A stretch of 19,156 nt of DNA from CAZEIW01 sp964512305 (GTDB lineage: Bacteria; Pseudomonadota; Gammaproteobacteria; Burkholderiales; Burkholderiaceae_F). The notes beneath the pieces are model-generated. The model did no database searches, was not told the DNA's origin, and worked only from the letters and a program-made list of their open reading frames with translations. Below, piece by piece: positions 1-6,946 of this stretch. How positions within the stretch are numbered: the stretch's first letter is position 1; each line of letters opens with the position of its first letter. The translations under genes were made by a program, and so were the position numbers. Location of the stretch: NCBI GenBank assembly GCA_964512305.1, contig CAZEIW010000141.1, positions 1-19,156 of the forward strand. The letters run 5' to 3'.

Positions 1-842
1 ACGTAATACGGATAGCCGGGCACCCTGCGATAGGTGCTGATGCGCTCGACGCCGTCGAAACCGTTGGTCGACGTGAAGGTGCCGCCGTCGGGATTCGCCA
101 CCACCGCGGCCCTGAAGGCGTTCGACACCGCTCCGGTGCCGGCCGCCGATTCCGGTCCCGGAAGCGGCGGCTCGCGAACCACCGGGGCGAACTCGAGGTC
201 GCGGATGGCCAGCAATCCGTTCGTGCCGAGGTCGATGCCGGTAAACGCCTTGCGAAATCGTTCCTGGCCGATCGTTGCGAAGACGATGCCCCCGAATCCG
301 CCGACGCGCGAGTCGATCCGCCTGGCGACGATCACCCCATCCTCGTTGCCGCCGCTCTTGCTGGCCGTGAAGAAGCGCACGCCCGCCCGCGAATCGTCGC
401 GCAGCTGGGTGAAGAACGGCCGCGCGGCGACGTTCGCACGCGAAACGGAACCTTGGCCGGCGGCCACGACGATCTCGCCACGATCGTCCGCCACGCCGAG
501 CGTGTCGAAATCGGGCTGCCGGGAGAACGCCCGCACGAGGAAATCGTTCAGCGTGTGGCCGTCGATCCCGCCTTCGGCGATCTCGCGCTGGAGCTCGTCG
601 GCAATCGTCAGCAGGGCCCGGTCGGTGCGCTGGAACGAATCGGTGACGCCGCGATCGAGGAGCTGCGCGATGTTCTGGGTCGCCACGGAGGCCCGCTCGC
701 GGTGGTCGTCGCGGCTGCGCACCAGCGACAGGACCACCAGCGCCAGCACGAGCGAATTGAGCAGCACGAAGCCCGCGACCAGGGCGCGGCTGAAGCTCGC
801 CATTTGCGTCCAGCGGGCAAGGAATTGGAAGTGGGTGCTCAT
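1..842 (-). CDS. Membrane sensor protein, N-terminal part, dCache-like sensor domain (partial)
   Basis: The minus strand is open from an ATG at 842 to the window edge, giving 280 codons with no stop; the C-terminus lies outside. Residues 20-41 form one hydrophobic membrane anchor, followed by a charged stretch (RSRDDHRER) and about 235 extracytoplasmic residues. Features typical of double-Cache sensors are visible: an amphipathic first helix with TDRALLTIADELQ, a first lobe with LGVADDRGEIV and ARPFFTQLRDD, and a second lobe ending near YRRVPGYPYYV. In this family such an N-terminus usually leads to a GGDEF, histidine kinase, PAS or MCP output, but which one cannot be told here. The start lacks a strong ribosome binding site; an in-frame ATG at 803 is a weaker choice because it shortens the N-terminal cytoplasmic tail. 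A promoter-like element lies at 876-904. I am confident of the sensor call, not of the output. Confidence 0.75.
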   Translation of the reverse strand, partial: MSTHFQFLARWTQMASFSRALVAGFVLLNSLVLALVVLSLVRSRDDHRERASVATQNIAQLLDRGVTDSFQRTDRALLTIADELQREIAEGGIDGHTLNDFLVRAFSRQPDFDTLGVADDRGEIVVAAGQGSVSRANVAARPFFTQLRDDSRAGVRFFTASKSGGNEDGVIVARRIDSRVGGFGGIVFATIGQERFRKAFTGIDLGTNGLLAIRDLEFAPVVREPPLPGPESAAGTGAVSNAFRAAVVANPDGGTFTSTNGFDGVERISTYRRVPGYPYY

Positions 843-875
843 CAAAGGCCGGCTGGGACCCGGTCGGTGCCCGAG

Positions 876-904
876 GTATTAGGACGCGTCCGCACTTGTA
901 CCAA
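876..904 (-). promoter_or_regulatory. Putative sigma-70 promoter for the dCache sensor gene
   Basis: Read on the minus strand, TTGGTA (899-904) and TAATAC (876-881) are separated by exactly 17 bases. The expected start is near 869, leaving a short leader before the ATG at 842. The -10 match is only moderate, so this is a spacing-supported guess. Confidence 0.3.
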
Positions 905-946
905 GGATATATCCCGGGCGGCAGATTAGCCCCAACGCCAACTACG

Positions 947-976
947 GAAATATCTCACACCAGAACCAGAAATATC
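947..976. repeat. Direct repeat GAAATATC in the divergent spacer
   Basis: GAAATATC occurs at 947-954 and again at 969-976, 22 bases apart, about two helical turns. A related GATATATC lies at 906-913. The copies sit in an AT-richer island (about 900-1030) between the leftward sensor gene and the rightward EF-hand gene. The spacing on one helical face is compatible with a regulator site, but no factor can be named. The rest of the 263-base spacer holds no credible gene. Confidence 0.35.
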
Positions 977-1105
977 CCATATTCACGTGGTAAACGATTC
1001 GCATTAACATCGGCTCTGACTAGGGTCATTGATTCCCAAGTCGGGTTCTGATAGCACCGGTGTCGTTGCGGTGCACAACGGTTGGTTCGAGGCGAGGTGA
1101 CGAAA

Positions 1106-1480
1106 ATGAAATGGATCAGGGCAATCGCGGTCGTACTTGCGGTGTTTGCGCCGTTCATCATGGTCGCATATGCGTTGGCGATCGTCCCGGACACGCTGCA
1201 CGTTCTCAAGAACCTGGGCGGCCTCGACGGCCTGTGGCTCGTCATGCTGGGCCTGATGATGGTCGGGACCTACTACTTCCTCGCCGTCTACGTGTGGGAG
1301 GAAGACGAGATCCATGCCGACTTCGTCCGCCTTGACGCCGACCACGACGGTTACATCGCCCGCGCCGACGCGGCCCCATGGCGGCGCCTGGCGAAGGACT
1401 TCGACAAGTTCGACCTCGACCATGACGGCAGGCTGTCGCGGGTCGAGTTCGAGGCATTCGAGCATTCGCTCGCGCACTGA
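1106..1480 (+). CDS. Small two-TM membrane protein with paired EF-hands, copy A
   Basis: The protein has 124 residues. The ATG at 1106 is chosen because GAGGTGA (1094-1100) lies 5 bases upstream; an in-frame ATG at 1082 lacks this. Residues 6-27 and about 43-63 are hydrophobic, so the protein is probably a helical hairpin. The positive N-terminus (MKWIR) predicts both ends in the cytoplasm. Two EF-hand loops follow: residues 77-88 (DADHDGYIARAD, with Asp instead of the usual Glu at loop position 12) and 103-114 (DLDHDGRLSRVE, canonical). Calcium binding is expected from family knowledge; the biological role is unknown to me. It is followed by an intrinsic terminator and then by a close paralogue at 1852-2220, so each copy seems to be its own transcription unit. 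The EF-hand call is secure. Confidence 0.85.
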   Translation: MKWIRAIAVVLAVFAPFIMVAYALAIVPDTLHVLKNLGGLDGLWLVMLGLMMVGTYYFLAVYVWEEDEIHADFVRLDADHDGYIARADAAPWRRLAKDFDKFDLDHDGRLSRVEFEAFEHSLAH

Positions 1481-1510
1481 CCCCCTCCGCTTCCACCCCC
1501 AGCGAAGCGG

Positions 1511-1550
1511 CGCGGCCGGCACCTCCCCAAGGGGTCGGCCGCGTTTTTTT
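1511..1550 (+). terminator. Intrinsic terminator after EF-hand copy A
   Basis: The 8-bp stem CGCGGCCG (1511-1518) / CGGCCGCG (1536-1543) is followed by seven T (1544-1550). A second hairpin, CCGCTTC (1487-1493) / GAAGCGG (1504-1510), lies directly in front, so copy A ends in two tandem hairpins. Confidence 0.85.
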
Positions 1551-1851
1551 CCCCCGCCTGTTCAGGCGATGCAGGACGCCGTTGCTCTCGCGTACTTGCG
1601 TGTGCCGTGATGACCATCCGCCCGTCATCGGTACGCGGCCTCATTGTTCCGGCGCGATCGATGCAAGCGATTCATCGTGACCAAGTCCGGCGAAGGGCTA
1701 CGTACGTATGTTTCTCATTCCCATTCAGTGAGCGATGTGCTACAAAGAAAACAACAACAAAGACACTGTCAGATTTCTGGGTCAGCGGGTTCCTGATGCG
1801 CCGCCCACCTTCTCGCGGCGCTCGATACCTGCAAAGAAAGAGGTGACAAAA
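1551..1851 (+). promoter_or_regulatory. Spacer and putative promoter of EF-hand copy B
   Basis: No credible gene is seen here. The best promoter candidate is TTCCCA (1718-1723) and TACAAA (1741-1746) with a 17-base spacer and a TG at 1738-1739, which makes an extended -10 element. It predicts a leader of about 100 bases. Upstream lie two possible operators: the inverted repeat GATGAC (1609-1614) / GTCATC (1624-1629), and the 10-bp palindrome TACGTACGTA at 1699-1708, close to the -35. The stretch 1740-1775 is A-rich compared with its surroundings. All of these are sequence impressions without functional proof. Confidence 0.3.
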
Positions 1852-2220
1852 ATGAGATGGATCAAGGCAGTCGCAGTCGTACTGGCGGTGTTCGCGCCAT
1901 TCATCATGGTCGGCTACGCGCTGGCCATCGTCCCCACGAACCTCATCAAGAACCTGGGCGGTGTCGACTGGCTCTGGCTGGTCATGCTGGGCCTCATGAT
2001 GGTCGGAACGTACTACTTCCTCGCCGTTTACGTGTGGGAAGAAGACGAGATCTACGCCGACTTCGTGCGGCTCGATGCCGACCACGACGGCTACATCAGC
2101 CGCGCAGACGCGACGTCGTGGAAGCGGCTTGCCAGGGAGTTCGACAAGTTCGATCTGGACCGCGACGGCAAACTGTCGCGCATCGAGTTCGAGGAGTTCG
2201 AGCACTCGCTGGCGCACTAG
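1852..2220 (+). CDS. Small two-TM membrane protein with paired EF-hands, copy B
   Basis: The protein has 122 residues and is the tandem paralogue of the gene at 1106-1480, differing at about 20 aligned positions plus a two-residue gap near residue 30. The ATG at 1852 is supported by AAAGAGGTGA (1837-1846) 5 bases upstream, the same start context as copy A; the longer in-frame opening from 1735 is probably leader. Two hydrophobic segments cover about residues 6-27 and 41-62. EF-hand loops are at residues 75-86 (DADHDGYISRAD) and 101-112 (DLDRDGKLSRIE). The C-terminal FEHSLAH is identical in both copies. Membrane and calcium-binding parts are best conserved; most changes are conservative, which suggests both copies are maintained. 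Function is unknown. A strong terminator follows. Confidence 0.85.
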   Translation: MRWIKAVAVVLAVFAPFIMVGYALAIVPTNLIKNLGGVDWLWLVMLGLMMVGTYYFLAVYVWEEDEIYADFVRLDADHDGYISRADATSWKRLAREFDKFDLDRDGKLSRIEFEEFEHSLAH

Positions 2221-2264
2221 ATCGTTTGCGAGCCAACGAACGGGTGCTTGCACCCTTCGAAAAG

Positions 2265-2291
2265 AGCCCGGACGACGTCCGGGCTTTTTTT
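2265..2291 (+). terminator. Intrinsic terminator after EF-hand copy B
   Basis: The 9-bp perfect stem AGCCCGGAC (2265-2273) / GTCCGGGCT (2277-2285) with a GAC loop runs into a T tract ending at 2291. A smaller hairpin, GGGTG / CACCC within 2242-2255, precedes it. This repeats the two-hairpin ending of copy A, with unrelated sequence. Confidence 0.9.
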
Positions 2292-2532
2292 CGAGCCGGC
2301 TCAGGTCCCGCGGGCGGCGCTTGCCGCAATGCAGCAAACTATCACCGCCATGCGGACACCGGCATCGGATCACCGATGCGAATTAAATGCGCATAAGTGA
2401 CGCTTATCGCCGGATCGGCTGCGCGGCGCGTTTGGACAATGCCGTCATGGTCAAAGGCGCGACCGCCCCGGGCTGACTGTGCCGCCCGTTCCGGTCGCCT
2501 CGACGCGAATCGTGAACGAAAGGCGGCTTTCC
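2292..2532. promoter_or_regulatory. Spacer before the Cache gene with two inverted repeats
   Basis: No gene is credible here. A 7-bp perfect hairpin GCATCGG (2362-2368) / CCGATGC (2373-2379) is followed 14 bases later by the inverted repeat ATAAG (2393-2397) / CTTAT (2403-2407). The surrounding sequence (2380-2410) is AT-richer than its neighbours. This may be an operator or promoter region for the Cache-MCP genes, but I could not fit a convincing sigma-70 or sigma-28 promoter on the plus strand. Confidence 0.25.
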
Positions 2533-2997
2533 ATGGACGGATTTCATCGCTCGTTGCACACGGTATTGGCGGTCGCCGCGCTCTGCGGCGGGGCCGCGTT
2601 CGCGGTCGCCGAGCACGCGACCAAGGACGAAGCGGTCGCGATGGTCAAGAAAGGCGTGGCCTTCATCAAGGCCAACGGCGCCGAAAGGAGCTACGCCGAG
2701 ATCACCGACAAGAAGGGCCGTTTCGTCGACCGCGACCTGTATCTCGTGGTCTACGGCCTCGACGGGGTGGTCCACGCGCACGGCGCCAACGAGAAGATGG
2801 TCGGGCGCAACCTGATCGACCTCAAGGACATCGACGGCCGGCCGTTCGTCAAGGAGCGCGTCGACATGGCTCAGAAGCAGCCGACCTTCTGGCAGGACTA
2901 CAAGTTCTCCGATCCGGTGACGAAGAAGATCGAACCCAAGCAGATGTACTGCGAGCGCCTGGACGAGACGGTGGTCTGCGGCGGCGTCTACCGGTAA
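2533..2997 (+). CDS. Secreted single-Cache-domain protein
   Basis: The protein has 154 residues. The ATG at 2533 is preferred over an in-frame ATG at 2479 because it places a normal Sec signal peptide at the N-terminus (hydrophobic LAVAALCGGAAFAVA, probable cut after AVA near residue 27) and has AAGGCGG just upstream. The mature part matches the single-Cache (sCache_2-like) fold found in bacterial sensors: helix KKGVAFIKANG, then DRDLYLVVYGLDG, VVHAHGANEKMVGRNLIDL, and the closing FWQDYKFSDP...IEPKQ motif. Two cysteines near the C-terminus (in MYC and VVCGG) could form a periplasmic disulfide. No membrane anchor or output domain is present. It lies 68 bases upstream of a chemoreceptor gene, which suggests a periplasmic ligand-binding partner; that role is inference. 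The ligand is unknown. Confidence 0.8.
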   Translation: MDGFHRSLHTVLAVAALCGGAAFAVAEHATKDEAVAMVKKGVAFIKANGAERSYAEITDKKGRFVDRDLYLVVYGLDGVVHAHGANEKMVGRNLIDLKDIDGRPFVKERVDMAQKQPTFWQDYKFSDPVTKKIEPKQMYCERLDETVVCGGVYR

Positions 2998-2998
2998 G

Positions 2999-3020
2999 CG
3001 TCGGGACGCGCGTCCCGACG
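2999..3020. repeat. Perfect 22-bp palindrome between the Cache and MCP genes
   Basis: The half-site CGTCGGGACGC (2999-3009) is followed at once by its exact reverse complement (3010-3020). It begins one base after the Cache stop codon and has no following T tract. A second palindrome, CGGCCGCGGCCG, sits at 3029-3040. It could be an RNA hairpin that sets relative expression of the two genes, or a DNA operator. Confidence 0.5.
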
Positions 3021-3065
3021 GGAACCGCCGGCCGCGGCCGTGCGGGCCCACCCTGAAAGCGACCG

Positions 3066-4643
3066 ATGAAGATCCTGCACAAGATGCTGGCGGCCCCGGC
3101 CGTGGCGATCGGGCTGATGCTGGTCGTCGCCGGCGTGGCCGCGTACGACATGCATCGCGGGCGCGACGCGCTGCACGAGTTCAGCACGGTGCATTTGCAG
3201 GCGCTGCGCGTGACGAGCGACGTGCGCCACGAGCTCGCCGCCGTGCGCTCCGACGTCTACCGCCTGTTCACGGTGATGGGCAATTTCGACGAGGCCCGCG
3301 TCAAGACCGAGCGCGCCGAGCTGCGCAAGCGCCTGGATGCCGCCGCCGCGATGCTCGAAGGCCTGCGCTCGGCCGGCGTGCCCGAGGGCACCGGCGCGGG
3401 TGACGAAGCGGGCCGGCTGACGGACGCGGCGACCGCCGCGATCGGCAAGTACGCAAAGAAGGCCGACGATGCGATCGACATGGGCAGCGTCGACGTCAAC
3501 ACCGGCGTCGCGTCGATGATGTCGGCCGACGAGCAGTACAAGGCCACGCTCGAGCAGGTCGCCGCCGCCGCCCGCTACGCGGACGATCGCGCCCGGCAGA
3601 CGATGGCCGCGACCGAAGCCCTGGCGGACAGGTCGCTTGCGGTGATGGGCGTCGTCGTGGCGCTCGCCGTCGCGGCGGCATTCGCCGTCGCGCTGCGCTT
3701 CGCGCGGCGAACCTCGGGCGAGCTGGGCGCGACCGCGCGGTCGGCCGGGGCGCTGGCGCAGGGCGATCTGACCGCGACCTTTTCCGTCAATTCGCGCGAC
3801 GAGCTCGGCCAGCTGGTCGAGGCGCTGGAAGCGATGCGCGCCGCGTTCATGCGTGTGCTGGCCGACATCCGCTCGGCCTCCGACTCGGTGAGCCACGCCA
3901 GCCGGGAGATCGACGCCGGCAATCGCAACCTGGGCACCCGCACGGAACAGCAGGCGAGCAGCCTGCAGGAGACCGCGGCGTCGATGGAGCAGCTTTCGAC
4001 CACGGTCAAGCACAACGCCGACAACGCGCGCCAGGCCAACGATCTCGCGGTCGCCGCATCCGGCGTCGCGGCCAAGGGCGGCGATGCGGTCGCGCGGGTG
4101 GTGGCGACGATGAACGCAATCAGCGAGCAGAGCCGCAAGATCGCCGAGATCATCAACGTCATCGACGGCATCGCGTTCCAGACCAACATCCTGGCGCTCA
4201 ACGCCGCGGTCGAGGCGGCGCGCGCGGGCGACTCGGGACGGGGCTTCGCGGTGGTGGCGGGCGAGGTCCGCAACCTGGCGCAGCGCAGTACCCAGGCGGC
4301 GCGCGAGATCAAGGACCTGATCGGCGCCAGCGTCGAGAAGGTCGATGCCGGCGCGCGCGAGGTCGCCGAAGCCGGCTCGACGATGACCGACATCGTCGAT
4401 CGCGTGAAGCGCGTGACCGAGCTGATCGGCGAGATCACGGCCGCGACGCTCGAGCAGTCGAGCGGCATCGGCCAGGTCAAACAGGCGGTGACGCAGATCG
4501 ACGAGATGACGCAGCAGAACGCCGGGCTGGTCGAGCAGTCTGCCGCCGCCGCCGAGTCGCTGAACCGTCAGGCCGCGCGCCTCGCGGAGGCAGTGGCCGT
4601 GTTCAAGCTGGCCGGGACCCCCGCGGCGATCGCGCACGCGTGA
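3066..4643 (+). CDS. Methyl-accepting chemotaxis protein
   Basis: The protein has 525 residues. Membrane segment 1 covers about residues 7-27, a mostly helical periplasmic domain (four-helix-bundle type by length and pattern) about 28-189, membrane segment 2 about 190-211, HAMP about 212-264, and the cytoplasmic signalling hairpin 265-510. The tip that contacts CheA/CheW is intact (FQTNILALNAAVEAARAG, GRGFAVVAGEVRNLAQRS, around residues 370-405), as in Tsr-type 36-heptad receptors. The C-terminus (AGTPAAIAHA) lacks the NWETF-like CheR tether, so methylation would rely on other docking. The ATG at 3066 has only a weak site (GAAAGCG) upstream but gives a short positive N-terminus directly before membrane segment 1. 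It probably forms an operon with the secreted Cache gene 68 bases upstream. No che or flagellar genes are in the window. The ligand cannot be read from sequence. Confidence 0.93.
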   Translation: MKILHKMLAAPAVAIGLMLVVAGVAAYDMHRGRDALHEFSTVHLQALRVTSDVRHELAAVRSDVYRLFTVMGNFDEARVKTERAELRKRLDAAAAMLEGLRSAGVPEGTGAGDEAGRLTDAATAAIGKYAKKADDAIDMGSVDVNTGVASMMSADEQYKATLEQVAAAARYADDRARQTMAATEALADRSLAVMGVVVALAVAAAFAVALRFARRTSGELGATARSAGALAQGDLTATFSVNSRDELGQLVEALEAMRAAFMRVLADIRSASDSVSHASREIDAGNRNLGTRTEQQASSLQETAASMEQLSTTVKHNADNARQANDLAVAASGVAAKGGDAVARVVATMNAISEQSRKIAEIINVIDGIAFQTNILALNAAVEAARAGDSGRGFAVVAGEVRNLAQRSTQAAREIKDLIGASVEKVDAGAREVAEAGSTMTDIVDRVKRVTELIGEITAATLEQSSGIGQVKQAVTQIDEMTQQNAGLVEQSAAAAESLNRQAARLAEAVAVFKLAGTPAAIAHA

Positions 4644-4737
4644 GCGCGCAATAAGCGGGCGAAGACACGAGGCCGCGCTCGCGGCTTCGCGCCCGCGGCG
4701 GCCGCTGCAACGCGGCAAAACCTCGCAGGCAAATCGA

Positions 4738-4800
4738 CTTAAAGCCCCGGGCGCGTCGGCTTAAGAACGCCGCGCGCGCCTGCCGGCCCGAGCGTATATT
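4738..4800 (+). promoter_or_regulatory. Putative cstA promoter region with inverted repeat
   Basis: TATATT at 4795-4800 is a good -10 match, but no -35 hexamer stands 16-18 bases before it, which suggests an activator-dependent promoter. Upstream, CTTAAAGCC (4738-4746) and GGCTTAAG (4758-4765) form an inverted repeat (one extra A in the left arm). Its centre lies about 55 bases before the predicted start near 4807, a usual activator position. E. coli cstA is activated by CRP; this repeat does not resemble the CRP consensus. Confidence 0.35.
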
Positions 4801-4862
4801 TTCCTGGCGGATCGCTGCCGCGGTGCGGACGGCGGCGACATAACAACGACAGGAGACGATTG

Positions 4863-6944
4863 ATGAGCACGACGAGTATCGGCCCAAGCCGGCTGCAGTC
4901 GAGACTGGGATGGATCGCGATCGCGGTCGTGGGGGCGATCTCCCTCGGGGTCGTCGCCCTGAATCGCGGCGAAACCATCAGCGCCGCGTGGCTGGTCGCC
5001 GCGGCGCTGTGCGTGTATTTCATCGCATTCCGCTTCTACGCGCTCTTCATCGCCAACAACGTGCTGGGCGTCGACCCGACGCGCCAGACGCCCGCCTACC
5101 GCCACAACGACGGGCTCGACTACGTTCCGACCAATCGCTACGTGCTCTATGGCCACCACTTCGCGGCGATCGCCGGCGCGGGCCCGCTGGTGGGCCCGGT
5201 GCTCGCGGCACAGATGGGGTATCTGCCGGGCACGATCTGGATCCTGGCCGGCGTCGTGTTCGCCGGCGCGGTGCAGGACATGACGGTGCTGTTCCTGTCG
5301 ATGCGCCGCGACGGGCGCTCGCTGGGCGACATCGTGCGCTCCGAGATGGGGCCGGTGGCGGGCGGGGTCGCGCTGGTGGGCGTCCTGCTGATCATGATCA
5401 TCCTGCTCGCCGTGCTGGCGCTGGTGGTGGTCAAGGCGCTGATGGGAAGCCCGTGGGGCACGTTCACGGTGTTCTGCACGATCCCGATCGCGCTGATCAT
5501 GGGCGTGTACGCGCGCTTCATCCGCGTCGGGCGCATCGCCGAGATGTCGGCGATCGGCGTCGTGCTGCTCCTGCTCGCGCTGATCTTCGGCAAGAACGTC
5601 GCGGAAGACCCGCAACTCGCCGCGATGTTCGACCTGCGCGGCGAGACGCTGGCGGTTGCCATCATCGGCTACGGCTTCGTCGCCTCGGTGCTGCCGGTGT
5701 GGCTGCTGCTGGCGCCGCGCGACTACCTGTCCACCTTCCTCAAGGTCGGCACGATCGCGCTGCTCGCGGTGGGCATCCTGCTCGTGCATCCCGACCTGAA
5801 GATGCCGGCCCTGACCAAGTTCGTCGACGGCACCGGTCCGGTGTGGTCGGGCACGCTGTTCCCGTTCCTGTTCATCACGATCGCCTGCGGCTCCGTGTCG
5901 GGTTTCCATGCGCTGATCTCGTCGGGCACGACGCCGAAGATGATCGAGAACGAGAGCCAGGTGCGCTTCATCGGCTACGGCGCGATGCTGACCGAGTCCT
6001 TCGTCGCCATCATGGCGCTGATCGCGGCTTCGATCCTGGAGCCGGGCGTGTACTTCGCGATGAACAGCCCGGCCGGGGTCATCGGGACCACGGCGGCGCA
6101 GGCGGCGCAGACGATCTCGCAGTGGGGCTTCACCGTCACGCCCGACACGCTCACGCAGATCGCCCAGGACGTGGGCGAGAAGACGCTGCTGTCGCGCGCC
6201 GGCGGCGCGCCAACGCTGGCGGTTGGCATGGCCAGCATCCTGTCCGGCATGTTCGGGGGCAAGGCCCTGATGGCCCTGTGGTACCACTTTGCGATCCTGT
6301 TCGAGGCGCTGTTCATCCTGACCACGGTCGACGCCGGCACGCGCGTGGCGCGCTTCATGATCCAGGACCTCGTGGGCAGCGTCGTGCCGTCGTTCCGCCG
6401 CACCGAGTCCTGGGGCAACAACCTCGCCGGCTCGGGGATCGCGGTGCTCGCCTGGGGCTACTTCCTGTACCAGGGCGTGATCGACCCGCTGGGCGGCATC
6501 AACACGCTGTGGCCGCTGTTCGGCATCTCCAACCAGATGCTGGCCGGCATCGCATTGATCATGTGCACCGTGGTGCTGTTCAAGATGAAGCGCGAGCGCT
6601 TCGCCTTGATCACGGTCGTGCCCGCCGTGTGGCTGCTGGTGTGCACGCTGACCGCGGGCCTGCAGAAGGTGTTCGACGCCACCCCGGCGATCGGCTTCCT
6701 GGCCCATGCGAGCAAGTTCGGCGAGGCCGCGGCCGCCGGCAAGATCCTTGGGCCGGCCAAGACGATGGAGCAGATGAACCGGATCGTGTTCAACGACTAC
6801 GTCGATGCGACCCTCGCGGGACTGTTCGTCCTGGTCGTGATCGCGGTGGCGGTGTTCGGCCTGGCCGGGATCCGCAAGGCCTTGCGCGCGCCGACGGCGA
6901 CCGCGGTCGAGGTCGGCGTGGCCGGCGCGGTCGCGGGGGGCTAG
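4863..6944 (+). CDS. cstA: CstA-family carbon starvation transporter (pyruvate/peptide)
   Basis: The protein has 693 residues, close to E. coli CstA (701) and BtsT (716). The ATG at 4863 has AGGAGA at 4851-4856; the adjacent TTG at 4860 is less likely. It is an inner-membrane protein with many hydrophobic helices throughout. Family hallmarks include the early cytoplasmic motif HNDGLDYVPTNRYVLYGHHF (from about residue 81), GPLVGPVLAAQMGYLPG, the conserved CGSVSGFHALISSGTTPK, and the C-terminal FGISNQMLAGIAL. In E. coli, CstA and its relative BtsT import pyruvate, and CstA has also been linked to peptide use under carbon starvation; which substrate applies here is open. Two YbdD/YjiX genes follow, the first starting 2 bases after the stop, the usual partner arrangement. 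The C-terminal tail is rich in Ala, Val and Gly. The transporter family call is firm. Confidence 0.95.
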   Translation: MSTTSIGPSRLQSRLGWIAIAVVGAISLGVVALNRGETISAAWLVAAALCVYFIAFRFYALFIANNVLGVDPTRQTPAYRHNDGLDYVPTNRYVLYGHHFAAIAGAGPLVGPVLAAQMGYLPGTIWILAGVVFAGAVQDMTVLFLSMRRDGRSLGDIVRSEMGPVAGGVALVGVLLIMIILLAVLALVVVKALMGSPWGTFTVFCTIPIALIMGVYARFIRVGRIAEMSAIGVVLLLLALIFGKNVAEDPQLAAMFDLRGETLAVAIIGYGFVASVLPVWLLLAPRDYLSTFLKVGTIALLAVGILLVHPDLKMPALTKFVDGTGPVWSGTLFPFLFITIACGSVSGFHALISSGTTPKMIENESQVRFIGYGAMLTESFVAIMALIAASILEPGVYFAMNSPAGVIGTTAAQAAQTISQWGFTVTPDTLTQIAQDVGEKTLLSRAGGAPTLAVGMASILSGMFGGKALMALWYHFAILFEALFILTTVDAGTRVARFMIQDLVGSVVPSFRRTESWGNNLAGSGIAVLAWGYFLYQGVIDPLGGINTLWPLFGISNQMLAGIALIMCTVVLFKMKRERFALITVVPAVWLLVCTLTAGLQKVFDATPAIGFLAHASKFGEAAAAGKILGPAKTMEQMNRIVFNDYVDATLAGLFVLVVIAVAVFGLAGIRKALRAPTATAVEVGVAGAVAGG

Positions 6945-6946
6945 CG

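Noticed and set aside
34..929. Rightward open frames at the left edge
   Set aside because: They are antisense to the leftward dCache sensor, whose protein reads coherently with a membrane helix and family motifs; the rightward products are low-complexity and Ser/Arg-rich.
1735..1851. Longer N-terminus for EF-hand copy B starting at 1735
   Set aside because: The extension does not resemble copy A, and a strong Shine-Dalgarno identical in context to that of copy A sits before the ATG at 1852.
2380..2415. Sigma-28 (flagellar/chemotaxis) promoter
   Set aside because: A GGCGATAA match exists only on the minus strand, faces away from the Cache and MCP genes and has no -35 partner.
2988..4718. Leftward frame (576 codons) opposite the MCP gene
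   Set aside because: The MCP signalling hairpin is unmistakable on the plus strand; the antisense has no family signature.
4644..4737. Intrinsic terminator after the MCP gene
   Set aside because: GC-rich pairings such as GCGGGCGAAG with a downstream CTTCGCGCCCGC can be drawn, but the stem is interrupted and no T tract follows.
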